A stretch of 13,970 nt of DNA from Solirubrobacterales bacterium (lineage in GTDB: Bacteria; Actinomycetota; Thermoleophilia; Solirubrobacterales; Solirubrobacteraceae). The position numbers and the translations under genes are program-made. The DNA lies in NCBI GenBank assembly GCA_016215085.1, contig JACRMD010000209.1:1-13970 (forward strand), written 5' to 3'. The notes beneath the pieces are model-generated. The model had not been told where the DNA came from and did no database searches. It saw nothing but the letters and a program-made list of their open reading frames with translations. Positions 6,246 to 12,953 of the stretch are shown piece after piece. Numbering within the stretch: position 1 is the first letter of the stretch; every line of letters begins with the position of its first letter.

Positions 6246-7738
6246 CAGGCCTCCTCCCCCGTCGCGCCCACGGCGACCGGCGCGGGGGCGCGCCGGACGA
6301 GGCTGAAGTCTGCCGGGTCCAGGACCCGCGTGGCGTCGAGGTACTCGCGCATGTAGCCGGGCCAGTTGGCCACGATGCGCCCGTGGTCGTCGCGGTACCA
6401 CGAGTCGCAGCGGGTCCACGCCGTGCCGCGGAAGCGGGCCTGCAGCTCCTGGTCGCTACGCGCCTCGACGTCGGCCCGGACGTCGAGGGCCGCCGCGCCG
6501 GAGCGCAGCCGCAGCTCGAGCGCCTGGCGCAGGTAGGCGGCCTGGGCCTCGAGGTAGACGAGGATCGAGCCGCCCGAGGTGTTCGTGTTGGGCCCGTACA
6601 TGAGGAACATGTTCGGGAAGCCGGGCACGGTGATCCCGAGGTGGGCGTGGGCGCCCTGGGACCAGGCGTCGCGCAGCGAGCGGCCCGCGGCGCCGGTGAT
6701 CTCCATGGGGAACATGAAGTCGTTGGTCTTGAACCCGGTGCCGTAGATGATGCAGTCGACCTCGTGCACGCGGCCGTCGGCGGTCACCACGCCCTCGGGC
6801 CGGACCTCGGTGATCGCGTCGGTGACCAGGTCGACGTTCGGGCGCAGCAGCGCGGGCAGGAAGTACGAGCTGAACAGCACGCGCTTGCAGCCGAAGGTGT
6901 AGTCGGGCCAGACCCTGCGGCGCAGCTCGGGGTCGCTGCGCAGCTGCCAGCGCATGAACGCCGCCGAGCGCCAGCCGAGCAGGCGGCCGAAGGTCCGCGG
7001 GTGGCGGATCGCGCGCGTGAGCGACTCGCAGTACTCGAACATGAACTGCCGCCGCATGCGCTGCACCGGCGGCACGTGCTTGACGAGCGCCTTCAGCAGC
7101 GCGGGGTAGCGGCGGTTGCGCCGCGGCAGGAACCAGTTGCCCGTGCGCTGGAAGACCGTCAGCCGCCCCGCCTCGGCGGCGACCTCGGGCACGAACTGCA
7201 CCGCGCTGGCGCCGGTGCCGACGACCGCGACGCGCTTGCCGCGCAGGTCGTAGTCGTGGTCCCACTGCGCCGAGTGGAAGCTGTGGCCGGCGAAGGTCTC
7301 GGCGCCCGGGAAGCGCGGCGTCGCCGGCTGGTGCAGCTGCCCGGTCGCCAGCACGACCGCGTCGGCCTCGTGGGCGACGCCGGTGGCCGTGGTCACGGTC
7401 CAGCGGCAGGTCGCGTCGTCGTAGGTGCACGAGGCGACGGGGCTGTCGCCGACGACCAGCCGGTCGATGCCGTGCTCGCGGGCGACGTCGTGGGCGTAGC
7501 CGAGGATGTCGGCCTGCGTCGGGCACAGGCGCTCCCAGTCGCGCCGCTGGGCGAACGAGTACGAGTACAGGTGGCTCGGGACGTCGCACGCCGCGCCGGG
7601 GTAGGTGTTGAACAGCCACGTCCCGCCGAGGTCCGGCGCCTTCTCCAGGATCGTGATGTTCTGGAATCCGTGGCGCCGCAGCTCGATGGCCGCGGCGATC
7701 CCGCCGAACCCGGCGCCCACGATCACGATCTTGGGCAT
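6245..7738 (-). CDS. Flavin-containing (Baeyer-Villiger-type) monooxygenase
   Basis: A 497-residue NAD(P)H-dependent FAD monooxygenase. Seen: FAD-binding GAGFGG (8-13); GGTWLFNTYPGAACDVPSHLYS (around 38-59), the conserved flavin-pocket segment of class B monooxygenases; ATGQLHQP (131-138); the Baeyer-Villiger fingerprint FxGxxxHxxxWD as FAGHSFHSAQWD (149-160); NADPH-binding GTGASA (174-179); and GTGFK (333-337). Family members insert oxygen into ketones to give esters or lactones, or oxygenate heteroatoms. ATG 7738 has no Shine-Dalgarno, but TAGCTT lies at 7750-7745, 6 nt upstream, fitting a leaderless mRNA. It is divergent from the PucR-type regulator and its stop overlaps the GMC start. No esterase or lactonase follows, so any ester product would be handled elsewhere. 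Confidence 0.92.
   Translation of the reverse strand: MPKIVIVGAGFGGIAAAIELRRHGFQNITILEKAPDLGGTWLFNTYPGAACDVPSHLYSYSFAQRRDWERLCPTQADILGYAHDVAREHGIDRLVVGDSPVASCTYDDATCRWTVTTATGVAHEADAVVLATGQLHQPATPRFPGAETFAGHSFHSAQWDHDYDLRGKRVAVVGTGASAVQFVPEVAAEAGRLTVFQRTGNWFLPRRNRRYPALLKALVKHVPPVQRMRRQFMFEYCESLTRAIRHPRTFGRLLGWRSAAFMRWQLRSDPELRRRVWPDYTFGCKRVLFSSYFLPALLRPNVDLVTDAITEVRPEGVVTADGRVHEVDCIIYGTGFKTNDFMFPMEITGAAGRSLRDAWSQGAHAHLGITVPGFPNMFLMYGPNTNTSGGSILVYLEAQAAYLRQALELRLRSGAAALDVRADVEARSDQELQARFRGTAWTRCDSWYRDDHGRIVANWPGYMREYLDATRVLDPADFSLVRRAPAPVAVGATGEEA
6250..6257 (-). promoter_or_regulatory. Strong ribosome binding site coupling GMC translation to the monooxygenase
   Basis: GGAGGAGG on the minus strand lies 4 nt from the GMC start and inside the last codons of the monooxygenase. 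With the TGATG stop/start overlap it indicates reinitiation coupling and an internal start for the second enzyme. It is the strongest Shine-Dalgarno seen in the window. Confidence 0.7.
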
Positions 7739-7842
7739 GCGAGGAAGCTAGACGCCCTGTCGAGCCGCAGGAAGGGGCGCGCGCACGACCTCGGCTCCCG
7801 AGGTGGTGCAGACGCACGATCGTCGGTCTACGATGGAGCGCG
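7739..7842. promoter_or_regulatory. Divergent promoter region between monooxygenase and PucR-type regulator
   Basis: This 104-bp region holds two oppositely directed -10-like hexamers. TAGCTT (7750-7745, minus) ends 6 nt before the monooxygenase ATG, and TACGAT (7829-7834, plus) ends 8 nt before the regulator ATG at 7843. An 8-bp palindrome ACGATCGT (7816-7823) sits just upstream of the latter. Neither -35 is convincing. A GGAG at 7835-7838 is only 4 nt from the regulator ATG. The layout suggests that the regulator controls both directions, but no operator is proven. Confidence 0.5.
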
Positions 7843-9072
7843 ATGGCGCCATCGGAGGACGTCCAGCGACTGATCGCGCAGATCGCCGAGGGCCTGCTCG
7901 ACGACCTCGAGGGCTTCGGGGAGCTGATCGCGGGCGCCATCGTCGAGGCCGACCCCGCGCTCGGGGCCGACCCGGCCGTCCGCCGCGAGCTCACGGCCAG
8001 CAGCCGCGCCAACGCCGAGCGCTTCCTGACCGCGATGGCCGCGCGGCCCGGCGAGCCCGCGCCGCCCGACGTGCCGCCGGAGGCGCTGGACCTCGCGCGC
8101 ACCTTCGTCCGGCGCGGCATCGAGCTCGAGACGCTGGCGCACGCGTACCGCCGCGGGCAGAACGCGGCGTGGGGCGCGTGGATGGAGCGCGTGCTGGAGG
8201 TGGCGCCGCCGGCCGCGGTGCCCGAGCTGCTCACCGTGTCGTCGTCGCTGCTGTTCGCCTTCGTCGACGCGGTCCTCTCGCGGATGATCAGCCAGATGGA
8301 GGAGGAGCGCGCCGGGCTGCTCGAGGGCGCCGGAGCGCGCCGCGAGCGCACCGTCCGCCTGCTGCTCGACGGCGCGCCGCTGGGTGAGCAGACCGCCGGG
8401 CGCCAGCTCGGCTACGCGCTGGACCGCCACCACACGGCGTTCGTCGCCTGGACCGACGCGCCGGGCGTCGCGCACGGCGCGCTCGAGCGCGTGGCCGAGG
8501 CGCTGGCCGAGGCGGCCGGCGCGCCGCGGGCGCTGACGGTGACGACCTCGACCATGTCGCTGTGGGGCTGGATCGGCACCGACGGGCCGGTGGACGTCGA
8601 GGCGCTGCGCGCCGCGGCGGGCGGCGCCGACGAGGGCGTGCGCGTCGCGGCCGGCGCGTCGCGCCCCGGCATCGCGGGCTTCCGCCGCAGCCACGACGAG
8701 GCGATCGGCGCCCAGGGGCTGCTGGCCGGCAGCGCGTCGCCGCACCGCTTCGTCAGCCACCACGACGTCGACGTCATCGCCCTGCTCGGCCGCGACGACG
8801 AGCGCCTGCGGCGGTTCGTCACCGAGACGCTCGGGCCGCTGTGCGCGCGCGACGCGACGACGACGCGCATGCGCGACACCGTCCGCCTGTTCCTGCAGGA
8901 GGGCGACAACGCCGCGCGCGCGGCCGAGCGCCTGGGGACGCACCGCAACACCGTCCTGCACCGGATCGCGCGCGCCGAGGAGCTGCTCGGCCACCCGCTG
9001 CGCGAACGCCGCCTCGCTCTCGGCGTCGCGCTGGAGGCGGACTTCCACCTCGGCATCACGGCGCGCGGCTGA
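7843..9072 (+). CDS. PucR/CdaR-type transcriptional regulator with RsbR-like N-terminal domain
   Basis: A 409-residue regulator. Residues about 8-115 form an all-helical domain (LLDDLEGFGELIAGAIV..., LARTFVRRGIELETLAHAYRRGQNAAWGAW) resembling the RsbT co-antagonist (RsbRD) N-terminal domain often found in actinobacterial PucR proteins. The middle (about 165-320) fits the degenerate GGDEF-like domain of this family, with ASRPGIAGFRRSHDEAIGAQGLL (about 272-294) its most typical segment. Residues 343-400 are the PucR-type helix-turn-helix: RLFLQEGDNAARAAERLGTHRNTVLHRIARAEELLG. No membrane segments are seen. ATG 7843 follows a TACGAT hexamer and a short-spaced GGAG. It is divergent from the Baeyer-Villiger/GMC pair, which is its most likely target by position, and it lies 51 bp upstream of the kinase operon. 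The effector is unknown. Confidence 0.87.
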   Translation: MAPSEDVQRLIAQIAEGLLDDLEGFGELIAGAIVEADPALGADPAVRRELTASSRANAERFLTAMAARPGEPAPPDVPPEALDLARTFVRRGIELETLAHAYRRGQNAAWGAWMERVLEVAPPAAVPELLTVSSSLLFAFVDAVLSRMISQMEEERAGLLEGAGARRERTVRLLLDGAPLGEQTAGRQLGYALDRHHTAFVAWTDAPGVAHGALERVAEALAEAAGAPRALTVTTSTMSLWGWIGTDGPVDVEALRAAAGGADEGVRVAAGASRPGIAGFRRSHDEAIGAQGLLAGSASPHRFVSHHDVDVIALLGRDDERLRRFVTETLGPLCARDATTTRMRDTVRLFLQEGDNAARAAERLGTHRNTVLHRIARAEELLGHPLRERRLALGVALEADFHLGITARG

Positions 9073-9074
9073 TC

Positions 9075-9109
9075 CGTCGGACAGGGTGTCCGACGTGGTG
9101 TCCGATCGG
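9075..9109. promoter_or_regulatory. Operator array upstream of the kinase-P450-TetR operon
   Basis: A perfect inverted repeat with 9-bp arms, CGTCGGACA (9075-9083) and TGTCCGACG (9087-9095), is separated by GGG. The nonamer GGTGTCCGA at 9085-9093 recurs exactly 12 bp on at 9097-9105. The last copy runs into the palindrome CCGATCGG (9102-9109). The array spans the region where -35 and spacer would lie for the TAGGGT hexamer at 9112-9117, so binding would block transcription. The TetR protein encoded last in this operon is the obvious candidate ligand. The hairpin lies 2 nt after the PucR stop and could also end that transcript, though no T-tract follows. Confidence 0.6.
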
Positions 9110-9111
9110 TG

Positions 9112-9117
9112 TAGGGT
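9112..9117 (+). promoter_or_regulatory. -10 element (TAGGGT) for a leaderless kinase-P450-TetR transcript
   Basis: TAGGGT ends 6 nt before ATG 9124, so transcription would begin at or next to the start codon. There is no Shine-Dalgarno in the 51-bp gap. It lies just downstream of the repeated operator half-sites, consistent with repression of this promoter. Confidence 0.5.
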
Positions 9118-9123
9118 GCGCGC

Positions 9124-11097
9124 ATGCCGGCCACCGACGTTCCCGTCGTCCGCCACCCCGATGAGCTCACGACGGCGTGGCTCGAGCAGGCGCTGGGCAC
9201 GGGCCCGATCGCCGGCTTCGCGCTCGAGCGCGTCGGCACAGGCCAGATGAGCCAGAGCTTCCGGGTCACGCTCGAGCACGACGGCGCGCCGGCGAGCGTC
9301 GTCGCGAAGTTCGCGGCGAGCGACCCGACGAGCCGCGCGACCGGCGTCGGCCTCGGCGCCTACGAGCGCGAGGTCCGCTTCTACCGCGAGCTCGCGCCGC
9401 GGCTCGGCGGCCCGCTGCCGGCGTGCCACGCCGCGGTCCTCGACCCCGAGGAGGGCTGGTTCACGCTGCTGCTCGAGGACGTCGCGCCCGCGGCGCAGGG
9501 CGACCAGATCGCCGGCTGCGCGGTCGAGGAGGCGCGGCTGGCGATGCGCGAGCTCGCGCGCCTGCACGCGCCGGTCTTCGCCGACCCCGAGCTCGGCGCC
9601 ACGCCGTGGCTCAACCAGGAGATGCCGCTCAACCAGGCGCTGCTCTCCCAGCTGCTGCCGGCGTTCCTGGAGCGCTACGGCGACGGCGTCGCGCCCGAGC
9701 ACCGCGAGGTGTGCGAGCGGTTCGTCGCCAGCCTCGACGGGTGGGTCGCCGACCGCCGCCCGCCGCTCGGCCTCGTCCACGGCGACTTCCGGCTCGACAA
9801 CGTCCTCTACGGCGGGCCCGGCAGCCCACGGCCGTTCACCGTCGTCGACTGGCAGACCGTCGGCTGGGGCCCGGCGATGCTCGACGCCTGCTACTTCCTC
9901 GGCGGCGGGCTGCCGCTCGAGCTGCGCCGCGAGCACGAGGAGGAGCTGGTGCGCGAGTACCACGCCGCCCTGCTCGCCGAGGGCGTGCGGGGCTTCGCCT
10001 GGGAGGCGTGCTGGGACGAGTACCGCCGCATGTGCTTCCACGGCCTGCTGATGGCGATCGCCCCGGCGATGATCGTCGAGCGCACCGAGCGCGGCGATCG
10101 CATGTTCATGACCACGCTCGCGCGCCACGCCCAGCAGGCGCTGGACCTCGGCGCGCTGGACCTGCTCCCCGCGCCGGGCGCGGGCCGGCCGCCGGCGCTG
10201 CGCCCCGACCCCGCCGACGAGGGCCGCCACGCGCCCGGGCCCGAGGAGCTGTGGAACGAGAGCTGGTACTTCGACGCGGTCACCGAGGACGGGGCGCTCG
10301 GCGTGTGGGCGCGCCTGGGGCTGTACCCCAACCTGGGCGTCTCGTGGGTGCACGCGTTCGTCTGCCGGCCCGGGCGGCCGACGGCGGGCCTGATCGAGTT
10401 CGCCGCCCCGCTGCCCGCCGGCGACGCGGTGGCGGTGGACGACGGCGGGGTGCGCGCCCGGCTGGACTGCGAGGCGGCGCTCGAGCGCTTCCGCGTCGTG
10501 GTCGAGGGCACGGCAGAGGCGTTCGCCGACGACGCGGCGCCGCTGCGCGCCGAGCGCGGCACGCCGACCCCGCTGGCGCTCGACCTCACGTGGGAGACGC
10601 GCGGCGACCCCTACGCCTACCGCGTGGCCACGCGCTACGAGATCCCGTGCCTGGTGCGGGGCACGGTGCGCGTCGGCGACGAGGAGCTCGAGCTGCGCGC
10701 GGTCGGCCAGCGCGACCACTCGTGGGGCACGCGCGACTGGTGGTCGGCGGAGTGGGTCTGGTCCGCCGCGCACCTCACCGACGGCACGCGCCTGCACGGC
10801 GTCGAGTTCCGGCTCCCGGGCACGCCGGCGATCGGCCTCGGCTACGCGCAGCCGCCCGAGGGCGGCGTCGAGGAGCTCGACGTGGTCCGCGCGCGCGAGG
10901 ACGTCGGCGACGACGGGCTCATCGCCGGCGGCCGCGTGCTCGCGGTCGAGCCGCTGGCCTTCGGGGCGCTGCGGCTCGTCGCCCCCGACGGCCGCGTGAC
11001 GAGCTTCCCGCGTGCGATGTGCCGCTTCGTGGGCGCCGACGGCGCCCGCGGCGTCGGCTGGGTCGAGTGGAACCGCAACGTGGACCTGGCCGGCTGA
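9124..11097 (+). CDS. Phosphotransferase (APH/ecdysteroid-kinase fold) fused to a CrtC-like C-terminal region
   Basis: A 657-residue two-part protein. Residues about 15-345 are a small-molecule kinase: glycine-rich loop region VGTGQMSQSFRV (37-48), ATP-binding lysine in VVAKF (K62), a glutamate-rich helix YEREVRFYREL (80-90), the catalytic loop HGDFRLDN (219-226; D221, N226) and the metal-binding aspartate in VVDWQ (D242). After a proline-rich linker (about 350-373), residues 375-657 are rich in aromatics and beta strands, with ESWYFDAV (379-386) and GQRDHSWGTRDWW (528-540). That signature resembles the DUF7064/7065 and carotenoid-hydratase (CrtC)-like lipocalin-type proteins. I read the two parts as usually separate proteins of about 350 and 320 residues. 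The stop overlaps the P450 start (TGATG). Likely role: binding and phosphorylating an alcohol on a hydrophobic molecule; substrate unknown. An antibiotic-resistance role is less likely given the context. Confidence 0.85.
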   Translation: MPATDVPVVRHPDELTTAWLEQALGTGPIAGFALERVGTGQMSQSFRVTLEHDGAPASVVAKFAASDPTSRATGVGLGAYEREVRFYRELAPRLGGPLPACHAAVLDPEEGWFTLLLEDVAPAAQGDQIAGCAVEEARLAMRELARLHAPVFADPELGATPWLNQEMPLNQALLSQLLPAFLERYGDGVAPEHREVCERFVASLDGWVADRRPPLGLVHGDFRLDNVLYGGPGSPRPFTVVDWQTVGWGPAMLDACYFLGGGLPLELRREHEEELVREYHAALLAEGVRGFAWEACWDEYRRMCFHGLLMAIAPAMIVERTERGDRMFMTTLARHAQQALDLGALDLLPAPGAGRPPALRPDPADEGRHAPGPEELWNESWYFDAVTEDGALGVWARLGLYPNLGVSWVHAFVCRPGRPTAGLIEFAAPLPAGDAVAVDDGGVRARLDCEAALERFRVVVEGTAEAFADDAAPLRAERGTPTPLALDLTWETRGDPYAYRVATRYEIPCLVRGTVRVGDEELELRAVGQRDHSWGTRDWWSAEWVWSAAHLTDGTRLHGVEFRLPGTPAIGLGYAQPPEGGVEELDVVRAREDVGDDGLIAGGRVLAVEPLAFGALRLVAPDGRVTSFPRAMCRFVGADGARGVGWVEWNRNVDLAG

Positions 11098-12332
11098 TGC
11101 CCGCCGCCGCCTTCGACCTCGAGGCCGACGACCTCTTCGACCTGCGCTGGCACGCCGACGGGCCGCCGCACGCGCTCTTCGCGCGCCTGCGGCGCGAGGC
11201 GCCCGTGCGCTGGAACGCGCTGCCCGACGGCACCGGCTGCTGGACGGTGCTCGGCCACGCCGAGGTCGCGGCGATCAGCCGCGACCACGAGCGCTTCTCC
11301 TCGTTCGAGCGGGGCATCTTCCTGCACCCCGACCAGGTCGTCCCGCTCGACCTGTCGCGCAACCTGCTGCTGTACATGGACCCGCCGCAGCACACGAAGT
11401 ACCGGCTGGTGCTGCAGAAGGCGTTCGTCCCGCGCACCGTCAACGCGCTGGAGGGCGCGATCCGCGCGCGGGTGACCCGGGTGCTGGACCGCGTCGTCGA
11501 GCAGGGCCGCTGCGACTTCGTCGACGACGTCGCCGTGCCGGTGCCGCTCGGCGTCCTCACCGAGCTCATGGGCGTGCCCGAGGAGGACATCCCGCGCTTC
11601 TACGCCTGGACCGAGGAGATCGAGGCCGCGCAGCGCTCGCCCGAGCCGGGGGCCGCGGTCGAGGTGTTCGGGCGCATGGCCGAGTACCTCACCGAGCAGA
11701 TCGCGCGCCAGGGGGCCGAGGGCCGCGCCGACTCGCTGGTGACGCAGCTGCGCGACGGGCGCATCGACGACCGGCCGCTCAACGACACCGAGATCTTCGT
11801 GTTCTTCGCGCTGCTGGCCTTCGCGGGCAACGACACGACGCGCAACACCGCGGCGACGGGGATGCTCGCGCTGCTGGAGCACCCGGACCAGCTCGCCGAG
11901 CTGCGGGACGACCCGTCCCTGGTGCCCGGCGCGGTCGAGGAGCTCCTGCGGTGGACGAGCGTCGTGCAGTGGTTCAACCGCACCGCGCTGGCCGACTGCG
12001 AGGTCGGCGGGCAGCGGATCGCCAAGGGCGACCGCGTGGTCCTGTGGTACCCGAGCGCCTCGCGGGACGAGGCGGTCTTCGACGAGCCCCAGCGCTTCGA
12101 CATCCACCGTGTCAAGCCCGACCACGACGCGTTCGGCGGCGGCGGCCGGCACTTCTGCCTCGGCGCCGGCCTCGCCCGGCTCGAGCTGCGCGTCGTCTTC
12201 GAGGAGGTCACGCGCCGGCTGCGCGACCTGCGCCTCGACGGCGAGGTGGAGCGCGTGCCGTCCACGTGGGCGCACGGCCTCGTGCACCTGCCGGTCGCGT
12301 TCACGCCGGGCCCTCGCGAGGGCACGGCGTAG
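11097..12332 (+). CDS. Cytochrome P450, CYP125/CYP124-like clade
   Basis: A 411-residue soluble bacterial P450 (class I type, needing external ferredoxin and reductase, neither of which is encoded here). Motifs: the MDPPQHTKYRLVLQKAFVPRTV segment (around 94-115); I-helix oxygen-activation motif AFAGNDTT (241-248); ExxR in EELLR (E282, R285); the FNRTA segment (293-297); and the heme loop FGGGGRHFCLG (346-356) with ligand C354. In this loop the phenylalanine is eight rather than seven residues before the cysteine. From memory this is shared with CYP125 and CYP124, which hydroxylate steroid side chains and methyl-branched lipids, and the segment after FNRTA also resembles CYP125. ATG 11097 shares its A with the stop of the kinase fusion, so the two are translationally coupled. 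The substrate is inferred only as lipid-, terpenoid- or steroid-like. Confidence 0.92.
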   Translation: MPAAAFDLEADDLFDLRWHADGPPHALFARLRREAPVRWNALPDGTGCWTVLGHAEVAAISRDHERFSSFERGIFLHPDQVVPLDLSRNLLLYMDPPQHTKYRLVLQKAFVPRTVNALEGAIRARVTRVLDRVVEQGRCDFVDDVAVPVPLGVLTELMGVPEEDIPRFYAWTEEIEAAQRSPEPGAAVEVFGRMAEYLTEQIARQGAEGRADSLVTQLRDGRIDDRPLNDTEIFVFFALLAFAGNDTTRNTAATGMLALLEHPDQLAELRDDPSLVPGAVEELLRWTSVVQWFNRTALADCEVGGQRIAKGDRVVLWYPSASRDEAVFDEPQRFDIHRVKPDHDAFGGGGRHFCLGAGLARLELRVVFEEVTRRLRDLRLDGEVERVPSTWAHGLVHLPVAFTPGPREGTA

Positions 12333-12335
12333 GCC

Positions 12336-12953
12336 ATGCCGTCCGTCACCCGCCGCGCCAGCCGCGACGCCGACCACCGCGAGGCGGTCGCGCGCCAGGT
12401 CACCGACGCGGTCGAGCGGCTGCTGGCCGAGGGCAGCACCTACACGTCGCTCGGCGTGCAGCGCATCGCGGCGGAGGCCGGCATCGCGCGCTCGACGTTC
12501 TACCTGTACTTCCCCGACAAGGTCGCGCTGCTGCTGCGCACGACCGAGATCGCCACCGAGGAGCTGTTCGCCGCCGCCGAGGCGTGGGCGCGCGAGGGCT
12601 TCGAGGACCTGGCCGCGCTGGAGCGCACCGTGGCCGAGCTCGTCGCGCAGCAGCGCGCCCACGCCCCGCTGCTGGCCGCGCTGACCGAGGTCGCCGGCTA
12701 CGAGCCCGAGGTCGCGGCCTTCTGGCGCGCCCGCGTCGGAAGGTTCGTCGAGGTGCTGCGCCGCCGGCTGGCGGCCGGGCAGAAGGCCGGCACGGTCGAC
12801 CGGGCGCTGGACCCGACCGTCACCGCCGCGTGGATGGCGTGGGGCGCCGAGCGGCTCATCGCCCAGCACGTCGCGGGCGACGGGGGCCGCGGCGACGCCC
12901 GGCTCGCCCGCGGCCTGGCGACCGCGATCTGGGCCACGCTCGGTCGCACCTAG
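12336..12953 (+). CDS. TetR/AcrR-family transcriptional regulator
   Basis: A 205-residue repressor-type protein. The N-terminal DNA-binding domain is clear: VTDAVERLLAEGSTYTSLGVQRIAAEAGIARSTFYLYFPDKVALLL (about residues 22-67), with the recognition helix around IARSTFYLYF. The helical C-terminal part (about 75-200) would bind ligand and dimerise. ATG 12336 follows the P450 stop by 3 nt, so it is the last gene of the kinase-P450 operon and probably autoregulatory through the operator array at 9075-9109. A GAGGG (12318-12322) 13 nt upstream is a weak ribosome site and lies within a 14-bp palindrome (12310-12323). Its TAG stop overlaps the stop of the convergent gene. The ligand is probably the operon's substrate or product, by inference. 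Confidence 0.92.
   Translation: MPSVTRRASRDADHREAVARQVTDAVERLLAEGSTYTSLGVQRIAAEAGIARSTFYLYFPDKVALLLRTTEIATEELFAAAEAWAREGFEDLAALERTVAELVAQQRAHAPLLAALTEVAGYEPEVAAFWRARVGRFVEVLRRRLAAGQKAGTVDRALDPTVTAAWMAWGAERLIAQHVAGDGGRGDARLARGLATAIWATLGRT

Noticed and set aside
6246..6419. N-terminal extension of the GMC oxidoreductase frame by 58 codons
   Set aside because: The extension is Arg/Pro/Gly-rich, lies within the monooxygenase coding region, and the FAD-binding strand and a strong ribosome site fit ATG 6245.
9075..9095. Hairpin after the PucR stop as a classical rho-independent terminator
   Set aside because: No T-run follows, and a third copy of the half-site plus its position before a -10 favour an operator; termination remains a secondary possibility.
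7828..10797. 989-codon minus-strand open frame across the PucR and kinase genes
   Set aside because: It spans two well-supported genes and their promoter region on the other strand and shows only low-complexity Arg/Ala/Glu/Val sequence.
9177..11096. Extension of the P450 frame upstream through the kinase gene
   Set aside because: This stretch is the shifted frame of the kinase fusion; the P450 begins at ATG 11097, where normal P450 N-terminal sequence starts.
12310..12323. 14-bp perfect palindrome GCCCTCGCGAGGGC before the TetR gene
   Set aside because: A palindrome of this size is expected a few times by chance in a window this GC-rich; it lies in P450 coding sequence and shares no motif with the 9075 operator.
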